64,000 bases of DNA from the NCBI RefSeq assembly GCF_024195285.1, contig NZ_JALHBS010000081.1:55570-119569 (forward strand), given 5' to 3'. The position numbers and the translations under genes were made by a program. This document shows, piece after piece, positions 1-7,388 of the stretch. Position 1 is the stretch's first letter. Every line of letters starts with the position of its first letter. This DNA is from Aurantimonas marianensis (lineage in GTDB: Bacteria > Pseudomonadota > Alphaproteobacteria > Rhizobiales > Rhizobiaceae). Below the pieces are notes generated by a model. The model was not told the DNA's origin and did not search any database. It saw only the letters and a list, made by a program, of their open reading frames with translations.

Positions 1-559
1 GATGCAGGCGCGCGAAGCTGGCATCGAGACGGTTTACCAGAATCTCGCATTGTCGCCGGCGCTGTCGATCGCCGACAACATGTTCCTGGGACGTGAAATC
101 CGCAAACCCGGCCCGCTCGGCAAATATTTCCGCATGCTCGACCGAAGGGCGATGGAGAAGATCGCCCGCGACAAGCTCTCCGAGCTTGGTCTGATGACCA
201 TCCAGAACATCGCCCAGGCGGTGGAGACGCTGTCCGGCGGCCAGCGCCAGGGCGTCGCGGTGGCCCGCGCCGCGGCCTTCGGCTCCAAGGTGCTGATCCT
301 CGACGAGCCGACGGCGGCGCTCGGCGTCAAGGAATCGCGCAAGGTTCTGGAACTGATCCAGGACGTGCGCTCGCGCGGCATGCCGATCGTCCTGATCTCT
401 CACAATATGCCGCATGTCTTCGAGGTCGCCGACCGCATCCACATCCACCGGCTGGGACGGCGCCTGTGCGTCGTCGACCCGAAGAACGCGACGATGAACG
501 ACGCGGTGGCGCTGATGACCGGCGCCAAGCAGCCGGAACCGGAGATGGCGGCGGCGTGA
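1..559 (+). CDS. frcA: Fructose-type ABC importer ATP-binding protein FrcA (3' part)
   Basis: This is the C-terminal part of a single-domain sugar ABC ATPase that would energise uptake of fructose or a related sugar at the inner membrane. The window opens inside the gene, so the Walker A loop is missing. Visible are the Q-loop region (ETVYQNLAL), the ABC signature LSGGQRQ, Walker B with D-loop ([12 protein letters not shown]) and the switch histidine in VLISHNMPHV. The tail HRLGRRLCVVDPK and the GREIRKPG segment resemble rhizobial FrcA as I remember it. The ATG at position 2 is internal, not the start. The membrane and binding-protein genes should lie to the left of the window. Confidence 0.85.
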   Translation, partial: MQAREAGIETVYQNLALSPALSIADNMFLGREIRKPGPLGKYFRMLDRRAMEKIARDKLSELGLMTIQNIAQAVETLSGGQRQGVAVARAAAFGSKVLILDEPTAALGVKESRKVLELIQDVRSRGMPIVLISHNMPHVFEVADRIHIHRLGRRLCVVDPKNATMNDAVALMTGAKQPEPEMAAA

Positions 560-640
560 TTTCACGCTTGCGAGGGTGACGACCGGCGGCTTACGGCGCA
601 CCGCGGGCAGATGCCCCGCATTGAAGGAGCACGCCGACCC

Positions 641-1372
641 GTGGCCTACGACCTCTATTACTGGCCCGCGATCCCAGGCCGCGGCGAGTATGTCCGCCTC
701 GTCCTGGAGGCAGCGGAAATGCCCTATCGCGACGTGGCGCGGCTGCCGGAGAGCGAAGGTGGCGGTAGCGGCGCCATGATGGCGTTCGTCGCGGGCCGTC
801 ACGGCCATCGCACCCCCTTCGCGCCACCCTTCCTCGTGGATGGAGATCTGCTGATTTCGCAGACCGCCGAGATCTGTGCCTTTCTCGGCGAGCGTCATGG
901 GCTTGCACCAGAGGACGAAGCGGACCGGCTGTTCGCCCGCTCGATCGCGCTGACCACTGCCGATTTCGTCAACGAGGCGCACGACGCCCATCACCCGATC
1001 GGTGTCGAGGACTATTACGAGGACCAAAGGAGCGAGGCGAAGCGTCGCGCGACCGGATTTCGCGACAGACGCATGCCGAAATATCTCGGCTGGTACGAGC
1101 GCCTGATCGCCGCCAATCCGACGGGATCGGGCCATCTCGTCGGCGATCGCCTGACCTATGCCGATCTCGGCCTGTTCCAGACCCTTGCCGGCCTCGCCTA
1201 CGCCTTCCCGACGCGGATGGCGGGCATCGGGGGGGACTATCCGAAAACCGTGGCGCTGGCCGCCCGAGTGGCGTCCCGACCCGCGGTTGCGGCCTATTTG
1301 ACGAGCGAGCGGCGTATCGCCTTCAACGAGGACGGCATCTTCCGCCACTACCCGGAGCTCGACGGGGCGTAA
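641..1372 (+). CDS. Glutathione S-transferase family protein
   Basis: A 243-residue cytosolic protein with a thioredoxin-like N-terminal half (YDLYYWPAIPGRGEYVRL, matching the glutathione-site region of animal-type GSTs) and a helical C-terminal half. The segment GDRLTYADLGLFQTL resembles the conserved N-capping region (T-x-A-D) of GST C-terminal domains. The GTG start at 641 was chosen because AAGGAG lies 11 bases upstream and the GST fold begins right after it. An in-frame ATG at 611 has no ribosome site. The gene follows frcA after 81 bases and may be read through from it. The substrate cannot be told from sequence; detoxification or reductive transfer is the usual role. Confidence 0.85.
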   Translation: MAYDLYYWPAIPGRGEYVRLVLEAAEMPYRDVARLPESEGGGSGAMMAFVAGRHGHRTPFAPPFLVDGDLLISQTAEICAFLGERHGLAPEDEADRLFARSIALTTADFVNEAHDAHHPIGVEDYYEDQRSEAKRRATGFRDRRMPKYLGWYERLIAANPTGSGHLVGDRLTYADLGLFQTLAGLAYAFPTRMAGIGGDYPKTVALAARVASRPAVAAYLTSERRIAFNEDGIFRHYPELDGA

Positions 1373-1391
1373 GCGCGGCGTCAAGCGCGAA

Positions 1392-1414
1392 CGCCCCGGC
1401 ACGAGGCCGGGGCG
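1392..1414. terminator. GC-rich hairpin between convergent genes
   Basis: A 9-bp perfect stem (CGCCCCGGC / GCCGGGGCG) with a 5-base loop sits between the stops of the GST gene (+) and the mltB-like gene (-). There is no clear T-run on either side, so it is a weak bidirectional terminator candidate. Confidence 0.4.
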
Positions 1415-1458
1415 CGCAACGTATCAACGGCGGAGCGCGAAGCCCCGCCCTGAGGTCA

Positions 1459-2286
1459 TTAGTTGGCGAGCTTGGAGGCGAACAGCGCCAGCGCCTTCTG
1501 ATAGACACCGGCACGGTTCCAGTCGCGCAGCACCGAGAAATTCGGCTGGCCTTCCTGGTATCCGGCACCCGGCCGCCAGCCGTGCTGGCGCAGGAAGTTG
1601 GCGGTCGAGGCAAGGACGTCGGCCTTGGAATTGATCAGGTCGCGCCGCCCGTTGCCGTCGCCATCGACGGCGAAGCGCAGGTAGTTCTTGGCCAGGAACT
1701 GGGTCTGGCCGATTTCGCCGGCCCATGCGCCGCGCATGTTTTCTGGCCGCATGTCGCCGCGATCGACGATCGCCAGCGCCGCCAGGAGTTCCTCCGAGAA
1801 AAAGGCCGAGCGCCGGCAGTCATAAGCAAGCGTCGCCAGCGAGCTGAAGATGTTCATGTTGCCGGAATTGCGACCGAAACCCGTCTCCATGCCCCAGATC
1901 GCCACAATGACTTCCTTCGGGACCCCATACCGCTTCTCGATGGAGTTCAAAAGGCTGGCGTTCTGTTGGATGATCTGCTTGCCCTTCTTGACGAAGGAAG
2001 CCGGCGCCCGCCGCTGCATGAAGGCATCGAGCGACAGCTTCATCGACTGCTGGTTGCGGTCGAGGCTGATCACCTTGCTGCTGTATTTCGTCGGCATCAG
2101 CGCGGATTGGATGGTGCCGGCGGAGATTCCGGCGCGTTGCGCCTCCTGGGCGAATTGCTGCTTCCATTGGTTGAAGCCGCCGGGACCGTTGCCGCATTGG
2201 GCGGCAAGCGCCGGAGCGGCAGTCATGCCAAGCGTCAGCGCCACTGTTGCCGCGAGCATCCGGATAGATGTCAGTCGAGCCTTCAT
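1459..2286 (-). CDS. Lytic murein transglycosylase, MltB/SLT_2 family
   Basis: A 275-residue exported enzyme that would cleave the MurNAc-GlcNAc bond of peptidoglycan and leave 1,6-anhydro ends. Residues 1-29 form a signal peptide (ending APALAA) with no lipobox. The catalytic glutamate is E134 in GMETGFG, followed by the family pattern AWAGEIGQTQFLAKNY and a C-terminal stretch GWRPGAGY. The start at 2286 was chosen over an upstream ATG at 2400 because it begins the signal peptide and has AAGGAA just upstream. It is shorter than E. coli MltB but usual for alphaproteobacterial relatives. It stands alone, divergent from the GGDEF-EAL gene. Confidence 0.9.
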   Translation of the reverse strand: MKARLTSIRMLAATVALTLGMTAAPALAAQCGNGPGGFNQWKQQFAQEAQRAGISAGTIQSALMPTKYSSKVISLDRNQQSMKLSLDAFMQRRAPASFVKKGKQIIQQNASLLNSIEKRYGVPKEVIVAIWGMETGFGRNSGNMNIFSSLATLAYDCRRSAFFSEELLAALAIVDRGDMRPENMRGAWAGEIGQTQFLAKNYLRFAVDGDGNGRRDLINSKADVLASTANFLRQHGWRPGAGYQEGQPNFSVLRDWNRAGVYQKALALFASKLAN

Positions 2287-2682
2287 GGGGTTTTCCTTAT
2301 TCAGATAGATGGATAGCCACCGCCTGGGCTGGCTGTGTGTCGAAGTTGCGGGGTCGGGCAGAGATCGATCCGCCGCTAACGCGAGCGATGCGCCAGACAA
2401 GTTGAGCCGTGATCGTCGCCAGTCTTTTTGAAACCATCGGGTTTCTACCCTATTCGGCTATCCTTGCGTAGTGCATGGATGCGACAATGTCCGGTGGCGT
2501 AACACATCGGACGAAGGGAACGTTCCTGCGACGGCCGTGCGGGCGACCCGTCGTCGTGCGGCTGCGGCGTGCGAGGAACGATCGAATGCCGATCGGCGGA
2601 CGGTCGCCATCGTCCCTGGCGGCAGGAAGACCGATCCGCCGCCTTAACGATTTTTTGCCTGGCGGTCGGGCAGATTGGGCGC
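2287..2682. other. Divergent intergenic region, no gene seen
   Basis: These 396 bases separate the divergent mltB-like and PAS-GGDEF-EAL genes and must hold both promoters. A small hairpin (GAAACC-ATCG-GGTTTC, 2430-2445) and a 10-base palindrome GGAACGTTCC near 2519 are visible. Open frames here have no ribosome sites and look like noise. Confidence 0.5.
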
Positions 2683-5199
2683 ATGAGCGACGCCGGCATG
2701 CACCCTCTTTGCGAATTCCTCGACGCACTGCCCGACGGCAAGGAGGCGGAACGCTGGCGCTTCGCATTGGAGAGCGCTGGCTCCGGCGTCTGGGACGCCG
2801 ACCTTGTCGCTGGAACTTGCTACTACTCGTCGAGTTGGAAGCGGATGCTGGGCTACGCCGACGACGAGCTCGACGACGATCCCGATTTGTGGCTCGCGTT
2901 CGTGCATCCGGCCGACCGGCACACGGCCATCGCCAGCGGCGATCGCCACGTCGCCGGCGAAACGGCGCGGATCGAGACCGAGTTCCGATTGCGGCACAAG
3001 AACGGCGGCTGGATCTGGGTTCTCGACCGCGGCAAGGTGGTCGAACGCGATGCGAGCGGCCGGCCGACGCGCATGATCGGCGCGCAGACCGACATCACCG
3101 CTCAAAAGAACGCGGAGCGCCATCTGGCGTTGCTCAACGAGCGTATTCAGCTGGCGCTCGATGCGGGCCAGGTCGGCCTGTGGCAGTTCGAGACCGAGAG
3201 CGGCCGCCTCGTCTGGGATCAACGCATGCGCGACATCTACGGCATCGGCCCCGGCCCTGCCGAAGTGCCGCGTTCGACCTGGCACGACCGCCTTCATCCG
3301 GACGATGCGGCCGAGGCCGAGCGTGCCATCGCGATCACGGCCGAAACCGGCAAACCGATGAAGACCAGCTACCGGATCGTCAAGCCGAACGGCGAGGTCC
3401 GGCATCTGCACGCGCTTGCCCGGCTGGTGCATCACAGCGACGCGCCGCCGCTGCTGGTTGGCAGCATCTGGGACATTACCGAGCAGGTGCAGAACGCGGC
3501 GGCGCTCGCGGCCGAGAAGGAATGTTTGCGCATCACCTTGCAGTCGATCGGCGATGCGGTCATCAGCACCGATGTCGGCAACCGCATCACCTTTGCCAAT
3601 CCCGCCGCGGCGCGGCTGCTTTGCAGCACCCAGTCGGCGCTGGTGGGAGCCAATATCGACGATGTCTTTCCCCTGATCGACGAAGAGACGAAGGCACCGC
3701 TCGCCTCGTCGACCCACCGTGCCGTCCTGTCGCGCCGAACCGTGGACCGCGAAGAGAACGCGATGTTCGTGCGAAACGACGGCAGTGGACGGGCGGTCCG
3801 TGATCTGGCATCGCCGATCATCGCTCCCGACGGCCAGGTCGTCGGCGCGGTTCTGGTGATCCAGGACATCACCAATGCCCGTGCGCTGCAGCGTCAACTC
3901 GCCTACGCTGCGCGGCACGACCCCCTGACCGGCCTTTTGAACAGAGGGGCATTCGAGGAAAACCTGCAGGCCGCCATTGGCAGCCGCGACTGCGCGCTCC
4001 TTTATCTGGACCTTGATCGCTTCAAGCTGATCAACGATACGGTCGGCCACGCTGCGGGCGACGCAGTGCTGAAGCTGGTCGCGAACACGCTGACGGCAAG
4101 GCTCCCGCACGGCACCGTCGTCGGCCGTTTGGGCGGCGATGAATTCGCCGCCGTCGTTCCGGTCGCCGATGTGGACGATGCGATGGCGGTCGCCGCGGGG
4201 CTGCTGGTCGAAATACGCGCCCAGCGGCTGCACTGGGCCGGCAAATACTACGAGATCGGGGCCAGCATCGGTATCGCGGCGATCGACGATGCGCAGCTGG
4301 ATCTCGAAACCGCCACCGCGCGTGCCGATGCCGCGTGCTATACCGCGAAATCCGCCGGTCGCAACCGCGTATCCGCCTACTCGCCCGGCGTCGGGGAGGC
4401 ACAAAGGAACCTGGCACGGATCCAGGTGGCATCCGGGTGGGCCGACGCTCTCGCCGAACGGCGCCTGGTGGTCTTCGGGCAGGAAGTTCGCGACCTCGCC
4501 GCTCCCTCTCGACCGGGCCGCCATATCGAGATCCTTTGCCGAATGACCGCGGCGGACGGCTCGATCATTCCGCCCGGCCAGTTCATTCCGGCGGCTGAGC
4601 GATTTGGCCTGATGGGCTCCATCGACCGCTGGGTCATCGAGCACACGCTCGAAACCCACGCCGCCAATCTGATGGCGAACGGCTTGTCGGTCGCCATCAA
4701 TCTGTCGGCCAACACGCTGAGCGATCCCGAACTGTGGCCGTTCGTCAGGAAAATCATCGAACGCACCAGGGTCGAGCCGGCCTGCCTCGTCTTCGAGATC
4801 ACCGAGACGGCGGCTGTCGACAATTTCGTCGCGGCCGAACGCTTCGTCCACGACGCCCGCAAGGCCGGCTGCCGCATCAGCCTCGACGATTTCGGTGCCG
4901 GCCTGAGCTCCTTTGCCTATCTCAAGCGCTTTCAGGTCGACAGTATCAAGATCGACGGCGGCTTTATCCGGAACCTGGCGAATAGTCGCTTCGACCGAGC
5001 GGTGGTCGCCTCGATCAGCACGATCGCCCATGAGCTGGGCGTCGACGTCGTGGCGGAGCGGATCGAAGACGCGGAATCCGTTTCGATTCTGCGATCGCTC
5101 GGCATCGGCTATGGCCAGGGATTTTTCTTCCACCGGCCGCAGCCGCTCGACCAGCTCTTGCGGGCGCGACAAGGCGTGGGCGTTCGCAAAGCGAGCTGA
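2683..5199 (+). CDS. PAS-PAS-PAS-GGDEF-EAL cyclic-di-GMP signalling protein
   Basis: An 838-residue cytoplasmic protein with no membrane segment. In order: three PAS modules (about 25-145, 150-270, 280-400), a GGDEF domain (about 405-565, intact GGDEF at 484-488) and an EAL domain (about 580-835). The GGDEF half would make cyclic-di-GMP; no RxxD inhibitory site is seen in front of it. The EAL half has EIL instead of EAL (E616), with the other metal and catalytic positions present: the N of INLSAN, FEITE, LDDFG, IKID and GYGQGF. Both synthesis and breakdown are therefore possible. The PAS modules suggest sensing of a small ligand or redox state. The start at 2683 is the first ATG before the PAS fold; its ribosome site is weak. 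ATG 2698 is an alternative. Confidence 0.9.
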   Translation: MSDAGMHPLCEFLDALPDGKEAERWRFALESAGSGVWDADLVAGTCYYSSSWKRMLGYADDELDDDPDLWLAFVHPADRHTAIASGDRHVAGETARIETEFRLRHKNGGWIWVLDRGKVVERDASGRPTRMIGAQTDITAQKNAERHLALLNERIQLALDAGQVGLWQFETESGRLVWDQRMRDIYGIGPGPAEVPRSTWHDRLHPDDAAEAERAIAITAETGKPMKTSYRIVKPNGEVRHLHALARLVHHSDAPPLLVGSIWDITEQVQNAAALAAEKECLRITLQSIGDAVISTDVGNRITFANPAAARLLCSTQSALVGANIDDVFPLIDEETKAPLASSTHRAVLSRRTVDREENAMFVRNDGSGRAVRDLASPIIAPDGQVVGAVLVIQDITNARALQRQLAYAARHDPLTGLLNRGAFEENLQAAIGSRDCALLYLDLDRFKLINDTVGHAAGDAVLKLVANTLTARLPHGTVVGRLGGDEFAAVVPVADVDDAMAVAAGLLVEIRAQRLHWAGKYYEIGASIGIAAIDDAQLDLETATARADAACYTAKSAGRNRVSAYSPGVGEAQRNLARIQVASGWADALAERRLVVFGQEVRDLAAPSRPGRHIEILCRMTAADGSIIPPGQFIPAAERFGLMGSIDRWVIEHTLETHAANLMANGLSVAINLSANTLSDPELWPFVRKIIERTRVEPACLVFEITETAAVDNFVAAERFVHDARKAGCRISLDDFGAGLSSFAYLKRFQVDSIKIDGGFIRNLANSRFDRAVVASISTIAHELGVDVVAERIEDAESVSILRSLGIGYGQGFFFHRPQPLDQLLRARQGVGVRKAS

Positions 5200-5313
5200 A
5201 CGACGCGGCTCCCGCGCGGCCAGAATGCGACGAAGGCGAGCGAGACGTTCCGTGCATCGACCGCCATACCGTCCTGCAATCCACGCGGCGCTCGTCGCGC
5301 TTGCGCCAATAAG

Positions 5314-5333
5314 GAAAATCGGTACCGGTTTTC
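5314..5333. repeat. 20-base near-perfect palindrome
   Basis: GAAAATCGGTACCGGTTTTC pairs along its full length with a single G-T wobble. It lies between the convergent GGDEF-EAL and usp genes. It resembles palindromic intergenic elements that are dispersed in rhizobial genomes; that resemblance is from memory and untested. Confidence 0.35.
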
Positions 5334-5383
5334 GGCTCGCGTCCCGCGCCCTGATCGATCCGATCCGGTCTCATGAACCCGGT

Positions 5384-6226
5384 TTAATGCGCGGTCAGCA
5401 CCGGCACGGTGGCTTTGGCGATGATGTGGCGCGTCGTGCCGCCGAATATCATCTGTCGCAGCCGGCTTTGGGTGTAGGCGCCCTTGACCAGGAGATCGCC
5501 GCCCAGCGCCTGCACATGCTCCAGCACGGCCTGGCCTGGCGAGGCCTCGCCGCCGCGCGTGGTCGCTTCGGCCGGGATGCCCGAGCGTGCCAGATTGCGC
5601 GCCAGGCTCTCGCCGGAGGGCCCGTCGACCTCCCATCCTTCCACGCTCAGAACGATCACGCGATGCGCCTTTTCGAGGATCGGCATGGCCAGCGCAACCG
5701 TTCTGGCGGTTTCCGTGCTGCCGTTCCAGGCGATCACGACCGTCTTGCCGATCCTCGTCGCCCCCGACGGAGGCACCAGCAGCAGCGGCCGGCCACTTTC
5801 GAAGAGCGCCGCCTCGACGGTCGCGACCCGGGATGGCTCCCCGGCCGCGTTCGGGCGACCCATCACGATCAGGTCGAACAGCCGGCCGTAACTGCCGATA
5901 TGCATGTCCGTGGCCAGCCGACCGCCAGCCCAGCCGGCGGAGGGGGCGGTCGAGCCGTCACTATGGGCAGGCACGCCGGCCTGGCTCATGAACTCATCGA
6001 AGGCGCGACGAGCCATGTCTACAAGTTCATGCTGCGCCTCAAGGTCGAGCGGCGGCGCGGCGACGATGAATTCCGCCGAAACGACCTCCGGCACCTCGGG
6101 GCGCAGCGCGATGCCCTCAATGTAGCTACCGAACATGTCAGCGAGGAGACGCGCCGTCGCCAGCACCGGCCACATCCGTCCATCCGAATTGACCGGAACG
6201 AGAATGTTCCTCATGGCACTTGTCAT
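5384..6226 (-). CDS. Universal stress protein, UspA family, tandem-domain length
   Basis: A 280-residue cytosolic protein. The N-terminal half starts with a Usp-like strand and helix (RNILVPVNSDGR, then a helix over LLADMFG). The C-terminal half is a clearer Usp domain (KTVVIAWNGSTETARTV at about 165-181; nucleotide-loop-like KGAYTQSRLRQMIFGGTT near the end; closing strand ATVPVLTAH). Such double proteins bind ATP or AMP and help survival under stress. Two in-frame ATGs four codons apart (6226 and 6214) could both start it; the ribosome site is weak for both. It is a single gene followed by a gene-poor stretch on its 5' side. Confidence 0.88.
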   Translation of the reverse strand: MTSAMRNILVPVNSDGRMWPVLATARLLADMFGSYIEGIALRPEVPEVVSAEFIVAAPPLDLEAQHELVDMARRAFDEFMSQAGVPAHSDGSTAPSAGWAGGRLATDMHIGSYGRLFDLIVMGRPNAAGEPSRVATVEAALFESGRPLLLVPPSGATRIGKTVVIAWNGSTETARTVALAMPILEKAHRVIVLSVEGWEVDGPSGESLARNLARSGIPAEATTRGGEASPGQAVLEHVQALGGDLLVKGAYTQSRLRQMIFGGTTRHIIAKATVPVLTAH

Positions 6227-6738
6227 TCAAGGCTGGAGAACAGGCTTGGTAATCGCGGACCACGGGCGTCGACCAACCGTCATAGTCCGGACGCGAGATA
6301 TACTGGCAATGCGCTATCCAGGAGTGGCTAGGGCGAGCCTTCGACGACTTTAGCGGCTCATCAGCCACTCCCGGAAACCTGTCAGTGAGTAGCCGCTACG
6401 CCAGAGCCCGAACATCAGCCCCGGCGATCGTCGCGGCATCGTACATAGGTGGTTCCATGGAGACCTCCCCAGCGTCGGATACGCAAGGAAAAGATTACGC
6501 CCGCGTAACGCGGCGTCAAGGAATTTTTTCGCCTGCCCTGGCCAAATCGGCGCCGGCCGCTCGTGAAGGTGCGGCGATTCCGCCCCGGGCGCGGCGTCTG
6601 ATGATCCCCGCAATGGGCTGCGGCGGGCGCCGGCAGTGACGGCTGAAATCTCGACGCATCCCCCATTTGAGTGATGCGGCAAGAGCTTGCCGATGATGAA
6701 ATAGCGATGTTCTTCGGGAGGCTTGGCCTCGCGAAAGC

Positions 6739-6786
6739 TCATCGCTCGCCGTCAACTGCCCCAAGAAACGGCGAGCGATGATTTTT
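6739..6786 (+). terminator. Strong rho-independent terminator with no annotated gene upstream
   Basis: A 14-bp perfect stem (TCATCGCTCGCCGT at 6739-6752 with its complement at 6768-6781), a 15-base loop and TTTTT immediately after. The T-run exists only on the plus strand. The nearest plus-strand gene ends at 5199, so the terminator probably serves a short unannotated transcript. Confidence 0.7.
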
Positions 6787-6932
6787 GTGTCGCGCGTCCG
6801 CTCCCGAAGGCCGCGCGACCTGTGTCGGCGCCAGCCATCGCCACCCACTGGCAATCCCGTCGCCCCGGAACGAGGCCTAAAATCGACCGCGCCGTGCGGT
6901 GAACGGTGGCGAGCCGCATTGGCCTGCCTGCG

Positions 6933-6970
6933 TCAGATCATGCGACCGTGATCAGATCATGCGACCGTGA
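6933..6970. repeat. Perfect 19-base tandem duplication
   Basis: TCAGATCATGCGACCGTGA occurs at 6933-6951 and again, with no gap, at 6952-6970, about 110 bases before the start of the small exported protein gene. It looks like a recent slippage duplication in its promoter region. Confidence 0.85.
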
Positions 6971-7078
6971 ATTGTCGGCCTCACGCCAATGCGTATGATC
7001 CAGGCACCGGATTGTCCGGCATGGGGGCTGGGCCCGGCCGTCGCGTTGCGCCCGACCCCGCAAGGGAGGTTCTTCGAG

Positions 7079-7324
7079 ATGAAAATCCTCGTTCTTCTAA
7101 CCACGGCGGCGGCGGTCGGCTTTGCTAGCCCGGCGCTCGCATTCCAGTGTCCGGCCGACATCGCGATCGTTGATCGGGCTCTGGCAACCAGCTCCCTGAG
7201 CGATGCCGACCGCGCCAAGGTCGCCGCGCTCCGGCGGGAGGGCGCGCAACTGCATGCCGCCGGCTCGCATGCGCAATCGGTGCAAAAGCTGGCGCAAGCG
7301 AAACGGATGCTGGGCCTCCAGTAG
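7079..7324 (+). CDS. Small exported protein of unknown function
   Basis: An 81-residue protein with a clear signal peptide (MKILVLLTTAAAVGFASPALA) and a mature part of about 60 residues that begins FQCPADIAIVD and is mostly helical, with regular A, Q and K. GGGAGG lies 9 bases before the ATG at 7079, which settles the start; an upstream in-frame ATG at 6989 does not make sense. One cysteine is present in the mature part. I do not recognise a named family; similar small periplasmic helical proteins occur in rhizobia. It ends 64 bases before the convergent PBP gene. Confidence 0.75.
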   Translation: MKILVLLTTAAAVGFASPALAFQCPADIAIVDRALATSSLSDADRAKVAALRREGAQLHAAGSHAQSVQKLAQAKRMLGLQ

Positions 7325-7388
7325 CGACGCTACCGCCCGCAAGCAGGCGGGGAGGAAAAACGTCCGCGACCGTTCGATGGCCGGGCTG

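Larger units (their letters stand above)
6227..7078. other. 852-base gene-poor region with orphan terminator and tandem duplication
   Basis: No convincing coding sequence was found. The longest frames (for example 6385-6639 + and 6350-6742 -) lack ribosome sites and have unnatural composition. A 35-codon frame at 6674-6781 (+) ends inside the terminator stem described below and cannot be supported. The region holds the usp promoter at its left end, a small palindrome TTACGC-CC-GCGTAA (6495-6508), a strong plus-strand terminator at 6739 and a 19-base tandem duplication at 6933. Confidence 0.5.

Noticed and set aside
2644..5172. 842-codon open frame antisense to the PAS-GGDEF-EAL gene
   Set aside because: It mirrors the real gene's codon pattern in high-GC DNA, has no domain, no ribosome site and repetitive Arg/Asp composition.
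6350..6742. 130-codon minus-strand frame in the gene-poor region
   Set aside because: No ribosome site, odd composition and its start overlaps the terminator stem; a real gene cannot be supported.
6674..6781. 35-codon plus-strand frame ending in the terminator stem
   Set aside because: Weak start context and no conserved feature; the terminator itself is the stronger signal, so only a transcript is proposed.
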